From the NCBI GenBank assembly GCA_910584545.1, contig CAJUBC010000005.1:1-64000 (forward strand): a stretch of 64,000 bases of DNA, read 5' to 3'. Each line of letters opens with the position of its first letter. Position 1 is the first letter of the stretch. The DNA comes from an uncultured Muribaculaceae bacterium (lineage in GTDB: Bacteria; Bacteroidota; Bacteroidia; Bacteroidales; Muribaculaceae). This document shows positions 16,496 through 24,488 of this stretch, one piece after another. A program made the translations under genes and the position numbers. The notes beneath the pieces were generated by a model. It saw only the letters and a program-made list of their open reading frames with translations. It did not search any database and was not told the origin of the DNA.

Positions 16496-17290
16496 ATGAA
16501 TGTAAAGGCAAAAAAGAGTCTCGGGCAGCATTTCCTCAAGGACGAGGAGATAGCGCGCCGCATAGCGGAGACAATCTCCGGTCAGGAGCTACCGGCAGGA
16601 CATCCGGACTGGACCACCATGCCGATTCTCGAAGTCGGACCGGGAATGGGAGTGCTCACGAAATATCTCCTCGCTACGGGGCGCCCTCTCAGGGCCGTGG
16701 AACTCGACACGGAAAGCGTGGAATTCCTCGCACGGGTATACCCTGAGCTGCAGGTGACCGAGGCTGACTTCCTGAAGCTCGACCTCGGCACGATGTTTAC
16801 GGGAGAATTCGCGCTGATCGGCAACTATCCCTACAACATATCGTCGCAGATATTCTTCAAGGTTCTTGAAAACAAGGAACGGATACCCGTGGTGGCGGGA
16901 ATGCTGCAGAAAGAGGTGGCCGAGCGGATATGCTCCGGGCCCGGGAGCAAGGTCTACGGCATACTCTCTGTGCTGCTTCAGGTCTGGTACGACTGTGAAT
17001 ATCTGTTCGACGTGGAGCCCTTCGTGTTCGCTCCGCCCCCTAAGGTACGCAGCGGTGTGCTCAGGCTCACCCGCAACTCACGCACCTCGCCGGGATGCGA
17101 CCCGGAGCTTTTCAAACGCGTGGTGAAGACAGCCTTCGGCCAACGTCGCAAGACGCTCCGCAACTCGCTCGCTCCGCTCATCCCGGCCGGCTCGCCCGCC
17201 CTCCGGTCGGAGCTGATGCCGCTCAGGCCGGAACGGCTGTCGGTTGACCAGTTCATAGAACTCACCAACCTGATAGCGACAAAATCATGA
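16496..17290 (+). CDS. rsmA: 16S rRNA (adenine1518/1519-N6)-dimethyltransferase
   Basis: 264 residues. Starts with the family signature KKSLGQHFLKD; SAM-binding motif EVGPGMGVL (about 43-51); catalytic NYPYNIS (about 106-112); VFAPPPKVRSGVLRL and FGQRRKTLRNSL in the C-terminal domain. It dimethylates two adjacent adenines in the 3' hairpin of 16S rRNA (KsgA). An AAAGGAG sequence at 16482-16488 lies at good ribosome-binding distance, uncommon in Bacteroidota genes. Confidence 0.96.
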   Translation: MNVKAKKSLGQHFLKDEEIARRIAETISGQELPAGHPDWTTMPILEVGPGMGVLTKYLLATGRPLRAVELDTESVEFLARVYPELQVTEADFLKLDLGTMFTGEFALIGNYPYNISSQIFFKVLENKERIPVVAGMLQKEVAERICSGPGSKVYGILSVLLQVWYDCEYLFDVEPFVFAPPPKVRSGVLRLTRNSRTSPGCDPELFKRVVKTAFGQRRKTLRNSLAPLIPAGSPALRSELMPLRPERLSVDQFIELTNLIATKS

Positions 17291-17298
17291 TTTTTTAT

Positions 17299-17306
17299 TA
17301 ACTTTG
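17299..17306 (+). promoter_or_regulatory. Possible -7 element for gmd-rfbB
   Basis: TAACTTTG followed by CA, a classic Bacteroidota -7 element, 40 nt before the gmd start. No clear -33 TTTG is found upstream, where the ksgA coding end lies. Confidence 0.45.
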
Positions 17307-17346
17307 CAATCAAAGACAGTAACGCTCTAACGAGCTCATAGAGATA

Positions 17347-18438
17347 ATGAAGAAAAAAGCCCTTATCACCGGAGTCACCGGCCAGGACGGAAGCTACCTT
17401 TCGGAATTCCTGCTTGCAAAAGGTTACGAAGTACACGGAGTGATACGCCGCAGTTCGGTGGACTTCCGCGAGCGCATCGCCCACCTCGAAGGCCATGCCG
17501 ATTTCCATCTCCATTACGCCGACCTCTCCGACTCGATGTCGGTGATGCAGGTGATGGGGAAAGTGCGCCCCGACGAAGTATATAATCTCGCCGCCCAGAG
17601 CCATGTACAGGTATCGTTCGACTCGCCGGAATATACCGCCGATATAGATGCCGTCGGAGTGCTGAGGCTGCTCGAGGCCATACGCCTCAGCGGCCTGACC
17701 GGGAGCTGCCGCTTCTATCAGGCCTCGACATCCGAACTCTACGGCAAAGTGGAGGAGGTGCCGCAGAACGAAGAAACGCCGTTCCATCCATATTCGCCGT
17801 ACGCGGTGGCCAAGCTATACGGCTTCTGGATAGTAAAGGAATACCGCGAGGCATACGGCATGTATGCCTGCTCGGGCATCCTCTTCAACCATGAGAGCGA
17901 GCGCAGGGGCGAGACATTCGTCACGCGCAAGATCACCCTCGCCGCAGCCCGCATCGCCCAGGGGAAGCAGGAGAAGCTCTATCTCGGCAATCTCTCGTCG
18001 CTTCGCGACTGGGGCTACGCCCCCGACTATGTGGAATGCATGTGGCTCATCCTCCAGCAGAAACAGCCCTCCGACTACGTGATAGCCACCGGCGAGCAGC
18101 ATTCGGTAAGAGAGTTCGCCACAATCGCCTTCCGGCATGTGGGCATCGACCTGCGCTGGGAAGGCGACGGAGCCGAAGAGAAAGGCATCGACAAGGCGAC
18201 AGGCAAGGTCGTCGTCGAGGTGTCGCCCGACTTTTACCGTCCCACCGACGTGATCAACCTCCTCGGCGATCCCGCCAAGGCGCGCCGCGAACTCGGATGG
18301 AATCCGTCGAAGACTCCGTTCGAGCAGCTCGTCAGGAAGATGGTGGACGCCGACATGGCCAAGGTGGCCATGGAGCGCGCCGGAGAGTCAGTGAAGACCA
18401 ACCTCGCCGAGTATCTCGAGAAAGGAATAGTAAAATAA
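17347..18438 (+). CDS. gmd: GDP-mannose 4,6-dehydratase
   Basis: 363 residues. NAD(P)-binding [10 protein letters not shown] (9-18); [14 protein letters not shown]; catalytic triad region STSELYGK with [11 protein letters not shown] (Y and K of the SDR centre); [16 protein letters not shown]; and [12 protein letters not shown]. It converts GDP-mannose to GDP-4-keto-6-deoxymannose, first step to GDP-fucose or GDP-rhamnose. The partner Fcl/WcaG is not adjacent; manC, which makes GDP-mannose, is elsewhere in this window (31.9-33.0 kb). It is 18 nt from rfbB and probably co-transcribed. Confidence 0.95.
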   Translation: MKKKALITGVTGQDGSYLSEFLLAKGYEVHGVIRRSSVDFRERIAHLEGHADFHLHYADLSDSMSVMQVMGKVRPDEVYNLAAQSHVQVSFDSPEYTADIDAVGVLRLLEAIRLSGLTGSCRFYQASTSELYGKVEEVPQNEETPFHPYSPYAVAKLYGFWIVKEYREAYGMYACSGILFNHESERRGETFVTRKITLAAARIAQGKQEKLYLGNLSSLRDWGYAPDYVECMWLILQQKQPSDYVIATGEQHSVREFATIAFRHVGIDLRWEGDGAEEKGIDKATGKVVVEVSPDFYRPTDVINLLGDPAKARRELGWNPSKTPFEQLVRKMVDADMAKVAMERAGESVKTNLAEYLEKGIVK

Positions 18439-18456
18439 CTGAAATATAATTGTGTC

Positions 18457-19587
18457 ATGAATGTTATGATCACCGGCGGCGCCGGCTTCATCGGATCCCA
18501 TGTGGTCCGCCTCTTCGTCAATAAATATCCGGACAGCCATATCGTCAATGTCGACAAGCTCACCTACGCGGGAAACCTCGCCAATCTCGCCGACATCGAG
18601 GACCGTCCGAACTATACTTTTGTCAAGGCAGATATCTGCGACTACGATGAGATGCTCCGAATCATGAAGGAGCATGACATAGACGGAGTGATCCATCTCG
18701 CGGCCGAGAGTCACGTGGACCGTTCCATCCTCGACCCGTTCACCTTCGCCCGAACCAACGTGATGGGAACCCTGGCGCTCCTGCAGGCAGCGAAGGTCTA
18801 CTGGGAATCGAAGCCGGAGGGCTACAAGGGGAAACTGTTCTACCATATCTCGACCGACGAGGTATACGGCGCGCTCGAGCTGACAGATCCCGAAGGAGTG
18901 GAGTCGCCGTTCACCACAACGGCATCTTCGAGCGAGCATCACCTTGCCTTCGGCACCGAGTTCTTCCTCGAAAGCACCAAGTACAACCCACATTCCCCCT
19001 ACTCGGCATCGAAAGCGTCGAGCGACCATTTCGTGCGCGCATACCACGACACTTACGGAATGCCGACCCTGGTGACGAACTGCTCGAACAACTACGGTCC
19101 CTATCAGTTCCCGGAGAAGCTGATTCCCCTCTTCATCAACAATATCCGCCACGGCAAGCCACTTCCCGTCTACGGCAAGGGAGAGAACGTGCGCGACTGG
19201 CTCTTCGTGGAGGACCATGCCCGCGCAATAGACCTGATCTTCCATAAAGGAAAGCCCGGCGACACCTACAACATCGGCGGGTTCAACGAATGGAAGAACA
19301 TCGACCTCATCAAGGTGGTGATCAAGACCGTGGACCGTCTGCTGGGAAATCCCGAAGGCACAAGCGAGCACCTCATAACCTACGTCACCGACCGCAAGGG
19401 ACACGACATGCGTTACGCCATCGACTCCCGCAAGCTACAGGAGGAACTCGGATGGGAACCGAGCCTGCAGTTCGAGGAGGGTATCGAGAAGACCGTGAGA
19501 TGGTATCTCGACAACCAGGAATGGATGGACCGCATCACATCGGGCGACTACAGGGATTACTACGAGAAAATGTACGCCAACCGCTGA
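18457..19587 (+). CDS. rfbB: dTDP-glucose 4,6-dehydratase
   Basis: 376 residues. GGAGFIGSH (7-15) is the NAD site; AAESHVDRSI, TDEVYGAL (Thr-Asp-Glu of the active site) and YSASKASSDHFVRAY (catalytic Tyr and Lys) follow, then NNYGPYQFPEKLIPL and VRDWLFVEDH. It converts dTDP-glucose to dTDP-4-keto-6-deoxyglucose for rhamnose or other deoxysugars. The stretch between TDEVYG and YSASKAS is longer than in enterobacterial RmlB, as is usual in Bacteroidota. No rmlA, rmlC or rmlD is next to it. A hairpin terminator lies 60 nt downstream. Confidence 0.95.
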   Translation: MNVMITGGAGFIGSHVVRLFVNKYPDSHIVNVDKLTYAGNLANLADIEDRPNYTFVKADICDYDEMLRIMKEHDIDGVIHLAAESHVDRSILDPFTFARTNVMGTLALLQAAKVYWESKPEGYKGKLFYHISTDEVYGALELTDPEGVESPFTTTASSSEHHLAFGTEFFLESTKYNPHSPYSASKASSDHFVRAYHDTYGMPTLVTNCSNNYGPYQFPEKLIPLFINNIRHGKPLPVYGKGENVRDWLFVEDHARAIDLIFHKGKPGDTYNIGGFNEWKNIDLIKVVIKTVDRLLGNPEGTSEHLITYVTDRKGHDMRYAIDSRKLQEELGWEPSLQFEEGIEKTVRWYLDNQEWMDRITSGDYRDYYEKMYANR

Positions 19588-19647
19588 TATCAAAAGACAC
19601 CGGATCCCGGCTCTGTCGGTATCAGATGCCTTTACGCATAAAAAGAA

Positions 19648-19675
19648 AAGGTCGACATCCCGTCGACCTTGTTTC
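19648..19675. terminator. Hairpin terminator after rfbB
   Basis: Nine-pair stem, AAGGTCGAC (19648-19656) with GTCGACCTT (19662-19670), 5-nt loop. The plus-strand tail is GTTTCTT; on the minus strand the tail TTTCTTTTT is stronger. It ends the gmd-rfbB unit. Confidence 0.65.
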
Positions 19676-19817
19676 TTCATTAAAACAACAATAACAACTT
19701 TTTCAGAACGCTTATAGCAGTATAACCTTTATATCACAAGATATATTTTCTAATCCTTACGACTATATAACAACGGCCTGAAAAAGATTGTTCGCAGGAT
19801 GGTGATTTTTTTTGAAA

Positions 19818-19825
19818 TATTTTTG
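19818..19825 (+). promoter_or_regulatory. Possible -7 element for the WYL regulator
   Basis: TATTTTTG, a TAnnTTTG match in the AT-rich spacer 53 nt before the start at 19879; no -33 match at normal distance. The spacer 19676-19817 is otherwise AT-rich without visible genes. A small CCTGA-ATA-TCAGG palindrome lies between this element and the gene and could be an operator, which is speculative. Confidence 0.33.
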
Positions 19826-19878
19826 AAATTTTCAACATATCCCTGAATATCAGGATGTAACATTCTGAATTATTTTTT

Positions 19879-20790
19879 ATGAAGGATACGCTGAACAAAT
19901 ATGTCTGGATCATAGATACGCTCAACCGCTACGGACATCTGTCGCGGGCGGAGATCAATGAACTCTGGCTGAAGAGCTCCTGCTCCGACGGGCGCCCCAT
20001 CCCGGAGCGGACCTTCTTCCACTATCGCCGGGAGATCGAGGAGACGTTCCATGTGGATATCCTGTGCGACAATTACGGGCATTACTACATCGACGAGTCC
20101 ACCCGCAACATGAGCCTGCAGATGACCAACTGGCTTCTGGAGTCGTTCGCCGTGAACAACGCCATTCAGGATCCTTCGATACAGTCGGGACGCGTTGTCG
20201 TGGAGGATGTACCCTCGGCGCGCGAATTCCTCCCCACGGTACTACGGGCCATCGGCGAAAGCAGCAAGGTGACGTTCACCTACGCCGGCTTCTCCCGCTC
20301 CCGTCCGGAGGAGGGAATCGTTTTCCGGCCCTGGTTCGTGAAGCGGTATAAGCAAAGGTGGTACATGGTCGGCATGAAGGAGCGTGGCAACGATGTGCGT
20401 ACCTACGCTCTGGACCGCGTGAAGGAGATGCAGGTACTCGCCGAGCGTTTCGAAATGCCAGACACGAGACCCGATGACATATTCGAGAACCTTATCGGCA
20501 TCACTTCCTCCAAGGCAGAGGTAAGGGATGTCAGGATACAGACCACTCCAACCCAGGCTAAATATTTCAGGGCCCTTCCTTTCCACCGCACCCAACAGGA
20601 AACCATCGGGGACAATTATTCCATATTCTCATACCGTCTCAAGCTCAACTATGAGCTGGTCCACGAACTGCTCGGCTACGGCGACTCCATCAAGGTGCTC
20701 GAGCCTAAGGAGCTGTGCCTTATGGTGGCCGAACAGGTCCGCTCCATGCTTAAGTTCTACGAAGAGCCCGATTCAGTACCGGAAGAATGA
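19879..20790 (+). CDS. WYL-domain transcriptional regulator
   Basis: 303 residues. The N-terminal about 75 residues look like a winged-helix DNA-binding part (LSRAEINELWLKSS, then RTFFHYRREIEETFHVDI). The WYL domain (about 130-200) has VTFTYAGFSRSRPEEGIVFRPW and RWYMVGMKERGNDVRTYALDRV, and a C-terminal WCX-like extension ends at 303. WYL regulators bind ligands, often nucleic acids or nucleotides, and control defence, repair or metabolism. It stands alone before obg with an AT-rich upstream region; its target is unknown. Confidence 0.88.
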   Translation: MKDTLNKYVWIIDTLNRYGHLSRAEINELWLKSSCSDGRPIPERTFFHYRREIEETFHVDILCDNYGHYYIDESTRNMSLQMTNWLLESFAVNNAIQDPSIQSGRVVVEDVPSAREFLPTVLRAIGESSKVTFTYAGFSRSRPEEGIVFRPWFVKRYKQRWYMVGMKERGNDVRTYALDRVKEMQVLAERFEMPDTRPDDIFENLIGITSSKAEVRDVRIQTTPTQAKYFRALPFHRTQQETIGDNYSIFSYRLKLNYELVHELLGYGDSIKVLEPKELCLMVAEQVRSMLKFYEEPDSVPEE

Positions 20791-20860
20791 CCCCGTCGCC
20801 GCGCTCATTTTCCACAACAATAGAAACCGCAAGCACGTTTTTATAGATAAAGAAGACATT

Positions 20861-22036
20861 ATGGCCGACTCTAATTTCATAGACTACGTAAAGATACTTT
20901 GCCGCAGCGGCAAAGGTGGCGCAGGCAGCCGTCATTACCATCGCGCCAAGTATATACCCAAAGGAGGTCCCGACGGCGGAGACGGTGGCCGCGGAGGCCA
21001 CATCATCCTCAAGGGTAACCGCCATCTGTGGACGCTGCTGCCTCTCCGCTACAGGCGTCACATTTTCGCCACGAACGGCGAGAGCGGAGGCGCCGGACGC
21101 TCGCACGGCAAGGATGGAGAGGACCAGATAGTGGAAGTGCCAGTCGGAACCGCCGTCTTCGATGCCGACACCGGCGAATTCCTCTGCGAGGTGACTGAGG
21201 ACGGCCAGACCGTCAACCTGCTCCGTGGAGGCAAGGGGGGACTCGGCAACTGGCATTTCGCCACAGCCACCAACCGTGCGCCGCGCTATGCGCAGCCCGG
21301 GCAGCCGGCCATAGAGAAAGCTGTGGTGCTCGAGCTGAAGCTCCTCGGCGACGTGGGCCTCGTCGGTTTCCCGAACGCCGGAAAATCCACACTGCTGTCG
21401 GCTGTGTCCGCAGCCAAGCCAAAGGTGGCGGACTATCCCTTCACCACGATGGAACCGAGCCTCGGAATCGTGGACTACCGTGGAGACAGCTCATTCGTAA
21501 TGGCCGACATCCCCGGCATCATCGAGGGCGCGTCGGAGGGGAAAGGCCTCGGACTCCGCTTTCTCCGCCACATAGAGCGGAACGCCGTGCTCCTCTTCAT
21601 GGTCCCCGCGGATTCCGACGACATCAGGAAGGACTATGAGGTGTTGCTCCATGAACTGCGCGAGTTCAATCCGGAGCTCGTCGACAAGAACCGCGTGCTG
21701 GCCGTGTCGAAATCCGACATGCTCGACGACGAGCTGCGCGACGAGATAGCGGCAACACTCCCCCACGATATCCCGGTGGTGTTCATCTCGGCGGTGACCG
21801 GCCAGGGAATCCCTGAACTCAAGGACATCCTTTGGCGTGAGATCAATTCGGAGGAGAACAAGTCCCGCTTCACCATCACGCATCGCCCGCTCGACGTGCG
21901 CCATCGGGAGGAGGAGGAAGATAATTTCATCTTCGGGCAGGAAGATGCCGACAATGACGGGGAGGACTTCTCAGACTACTCCGATCAGGACTGGGAGGAT
22001 GAATTCTGGGACCAGGAGAGCAGCGTGAACGATTGA
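20861..22036 (+). CDS. obg: Obg family GTPase
   Basis: 391 residues from the ATG at 20861; the frame is open further upstream, but that part overlaps the WYL gene and MADSNFIDYVK is the family start. The Gly-rich Obg fold (1-158, with GPDGGDGGRGGHI) precedes the G domain: G1 GFPNAGKST, G2 TT in DYPFTTMEP, G3 DIPGIIEGAS, G4 SKSD. The C-terminal tail is strongly acidic (Asp/Glu-rich, last 45 residues). It assists 50S ribosome assembly and stress control. The following gene starts 1 nt after its stop. Confidence 0.96.
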   Translation: MADSNFIDYVKILCRSGKGGAGSRHYHRAKYIPKGGPDGGDGGRGGHIILKGNRHLWTLLPLRYRRHIFATNGESGGAGRSHGKDGEDQIVEVPVGTAVFDADTGEFLCEVTEDGQTVNLLRGGKGGLGNWHFATATNRAPRYAQPGQPAIEKAVVLELKLLGDVGLVGFPNAGKSTLLSAVSAAKPKVADYPFTTMEPSLGIVDYRGDSSFVMADIPGIIEGASEGKGLGLRFLRHIERNAVLLFMVPADSDDIRKDYEVLLHELREFNPELVDKNRVLAVSKSDMLDDELRDEIAATLPHDIPVVFISAVTGQGIPELKDILWREINSEENKSRFTITHRPLDVRHREEEEDNFIFGQEDADNDGEDFSDYSDQDWEDEFWDQESSVND

Positions 22037-22037
22037 T

Positions 22038-22865
22038 ATGGAACAACCGATACAGATCGACCTGCACAAGATATTGCGCGACCGCATCAAGGGATGGAAA
22101 GGGAAAATGATTCCCGGATTCATGATTACCGCCCTTGAGCATCTCGTGTGTCAGGATGAACTTAACCGTATCCTCCGTGAATGCTATCCCGCCGAGGGTT
22201 CGGAGTTCGCCCGCGCGGTATACCGCTCTCTGGGGCTTACGGTGGATGTGTCCGGACTTGAGAACATCCCGAAAGGGGAAAGGCTTCTGTTCGCCTCCAA
22301 CCATCCTCTCGGCGGTCTCGACGGCATCGGTCTCATCAAGGTGCTCGGCGATCTGTACACAGACAAAGAGATGCGTTTCATGGTCAACGACATGCTAATG
22401 AACGTTGCCCCGCTGCGCAATGTCTTCCTCCCCGTCAACAAATATGGCTCTCAGGCACGAACCTCGGCCATGGTAATCAATGAGGCTTTCGCAGGAGATA
22501 TGCAGATGGTGGTGTTTCCGGCCGGACTGGTATCGAGGCTCCACGACAACGGCGAGATATCCGACCTGCAGTGGCAGAAATCATTTGTGGCGAAGGCTAT
22601 AGAATACCGGCGCGACATAGTGCCGACAAGATTCATCGGACTGAACAGACCGCGCTTCTACAAGCTGGCGCGGATGCGCAAGAAACTCGGCATCGGAGTC
22701 AACCTCGAGCAGGTCACACTTCCGTCGGAACTGTGCGCGGCCCGCGACAAGCATTACAAGGTGATTTTCGGCAAGCCCATATCATGGGAAAGCCTCGCCG
22801 CCTCAAAGAAACCACTGGCTCAGCTCGCCGAAGAAATACGCTCGGAAGTATATGGTCTTACATAA
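22038..22865 (+). CDS. Lysophospholipid/glycerol acyltransferase family protein
   Basis: 275 residues. The acyltransferase motif NHPLGGLDG (about 89-97) and VVFPAGLVSRL (substrate-binding block, about 157-167) fit the PlsC-like family in the subgroup with NHPLGGLDG, which includes acyltransferases for amino-acid lipids and phospholipids in Bacteroidota. It likely moves an acyl group onto a lysolipid at the inner membrane. No N-acyltransferase partner (as in glycine-lipid synthesis) is adjacent, so the exact lipid is uncertain. It is tightly linked to obg and ends 2 nt from the convergent thyA. Confidence 0.82.
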   Translation: MEQPIQIDLHKILRDRIKGWKGKMIPGFMITALEHLVCQDELNRILRECYPAEGSEFARAVYRSLGLTVDVSGLENIPKGERLLFASNHPLGGLDGIGLIKVLGDLYTDKEMRFMVNDMLMNVAPLRNVFLPVNKYGSQARTSAMVINEAFAGDMQMVVFPAGLVSRLHDNGEISDLQWQKSFVAKAIEYRRDIVPTRFIGLNRPRFYKLARMRKKLGIGVNLEQVTLPSELCAARDKHYKVIFGKPISWESLAASKKPLAQLAEEIRSEVYGLT

Positions 22866-22867
22866 TC

Positions 22868-23662
22868 TTACACCGCCACAACGCCCTTGATGGCGGGATG
22901 GGGGTCGTAGCCCACGAGATTGAAATCATCATATCCGAACCCGAATATATCCTTTACATCCGGATTCAGGACCATGTGCGGCAGAGGGCGTGGCGCGCGG
23001 CTCAGTTGTTCATGCACCTGGTCGAGATGGTTCAGATAGATATGGGCATCACCGAGCGTATGGATGAAGTCGCCGGGCTGCAGTCCGCACACCTGAGCCA
23101 TCATCTGCGTGAGCAGAGCATAGCTCGCGATATTGAACGGGACACCCAGAAAACAGTCACCGCTGCGCTGATAGAGCTGGCATGAAAGTTTTCCTTCCGA
23201 CACATAGAACTGGAAGAACGCATGGCATGGAGGGAGATTCATCCTGTCAAGGTCAGCCACGTTCCACGAGCTGACTATGATACGCCGTGAATCCGGATTA
23301 CTCCTGATATCATCGACGGCACGCGATATCTGGTCGATGGAGCCGCCGTCATAGTCGGGCCACGAGCGCCACTGATAGCCGTAGATATGTCCGAGACCGC
23401 CGTCGGGATCCGCCCATTCGTTCCATATCCTTACGCCGCGTTCCTGAAGCCAGCGGGCGTTGGTGTCGCCGCGCAGGAACCACAGCAGCTCGTAGATGAT
23501 GCTTTTCAGATGCACCTTCTTCGTGGTGACGAGTGGAAATCCGTCGGCGAGATTGAACCGCATCTGGTAGCCGAACGTGGAGATCGTGCCGGTGCCGGTG
23601 CGGTCATCCTTACGCACGCCGGTATCGAGGATATGCCTCAGGAGGTCGAGATACTGTTTCAT
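22868..23662 (-). CDS. thyA: Thymidylate synthase
   Basis: 264 residues, the length of E. coli ThyA. DRTGTGT at the folate/dUMP loop, catalytic Cys in [31 protein letters not shown], and the dUMP-binding [10 protein letters not shown]. It makes dTMP from dUMP with methylene-tetrahydrofolate. It starts 1 nt after the stop of the NapH-like gene, so it is probably expressed from the yidC side. A folA gene, the frequent neighbour of thyA, is absent. Confidence 0.97.
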   Translation of the reverse strand: MKQYLDLLRHILDTGVRKDDRTGTGTISTFGYQMRFNLADGFPLVTTKKVHLKSIIYELLWFLRGDTNARWLQERGVRIWNEWADPDGGLGHIYGYQWRSWPDYDGGSIDQISRAVDDIRSNPDSRRIIVSSWNVADLDRMNLPPCHAFFQFYVSEGKLSCQLYQRSGDCFLGVPFNIASYALLTQMMAQVCGLQPGDFIHTLGDAHIYLNHLDQVHEQLSRAPRPLPHMVLNPDVKDIFGFGYDDFNLVGYDPHPAIKGVVAV

Positions 23663-23663
23663 T

Positions 23664-24488
23664 TCAGGTTTTGCTTGTGGTTTTCACCCGGCGCATCAGC
23701 GGGGTCGCCGGGCGGTTGCGGTTGGGCTGGAACTTAATGGCTTCTTCGGGACATAGCGCCACACAGTCGAAACAGCGCACGCAGCGAGAGTTGTCTACGT
23801 AGCGACTCACCGTCTTGATGCAGCTTGCCCGGCATACATCCTCGCAGAGTCCGCACGAGGTGCATTTGTCGGGATTGATCTCGATGTGATATAAGGCGCA
23901 GTCGGAGAGCATCCCCAACACCGTTCCGAGCGGACACACCGTCGTGCAGAATTCCCTGCCGCGCAACGCGGCCAGGACCGCGAGGACAACAGCGATAGCC
24001 GCTCCGGCAACCATTCCCGAAAGCGCGCCGAGTCCCACGGCTTTCCATTGCGCGGCAGCCACATGCGGGCTGGCCGCGCCGACAATGTCGGTAAAGATGT
24101 TCCAGGGGTCGAGCATAAGCGTGACCGCCGTTATGCCGGCCAGCGTGCAGATGGCGTAGATAAGCAGGATATGGTAGCGGACACGCTTGGCATGGGCGTA
24201 TGAGAATTTCCGACGGGAGCGGGGAAAGACCTGCCGCAGACGCATGAATATGTCGGAGAAAGTTCCGACCGGACATACTGTGGCACAGTATATCCGGCCG
24301 AACATGAGTGTTAGCAGGAGCCATATCAGGGAGGCTCCGGCGGAAGCGCCAAGCGAACAAAGGAGCACCTGCGAGCCACGTGCGATCCGGGTGATCGGAC
24401 ACGCGGCCGGGCCGAGCAGGACCGCCGCCACAGAGGAGGCGAGGAAGAGCAGGGCCAGGATGATCCTTATGGTCCGCAGCTGCTTCAT
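23664..24488 (-). CDS. NapH-like polyferredoxin membrane protein
   Basis: 274 residues. About five transmembrane helices. Two cytoplasmic CxxxCP motifs (CATVCPVG near 68-75 and CTTVCPLG near 186-193) are typical of NapH/CcoG-type proteins. Two 4Fe-4S clusters follow near the C-terminus: [15 protein letters not shown] and [12 protein letters not shown]. It would pass electrons between membrane quinol and soluble partners; no periplasmic reductase is adjacent, so the pathway is unknown. It overlaps the yidC stop by 4 nt and is followed directly by thyA. Confidence 0.85.
   Translation of the reverse strand: MKQLRTIRIILALLFLASSVAAVLLGPAACPITRIARGSQVLLCSLGASAGASLIWLLLTLMFGRIYCATVCPVGTFSDIFMRLRQVFPRSRRKFSYAHAKRVRYHILLIYAICTLAGITAVTLMLDPWNIFTDIVGAASPHVAAAQWKAVGLGALSGMVAGAAIAVVLAVLAALRGREFCTTVCPLGTVLGMLSDCALYHIEINPDKCTSCGLCEDVCRASCIKTVSRYVDNSRCVRCFDCVALCPEEAIKFQPNRNRPATPLMRRVKTTSKT

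Noticed and set aside
20528..20860. Upstream extension of obg
   Set aside because: It lies in another frame of the WYL gene and starts without an ATG that fits; Obg begins at 20861.
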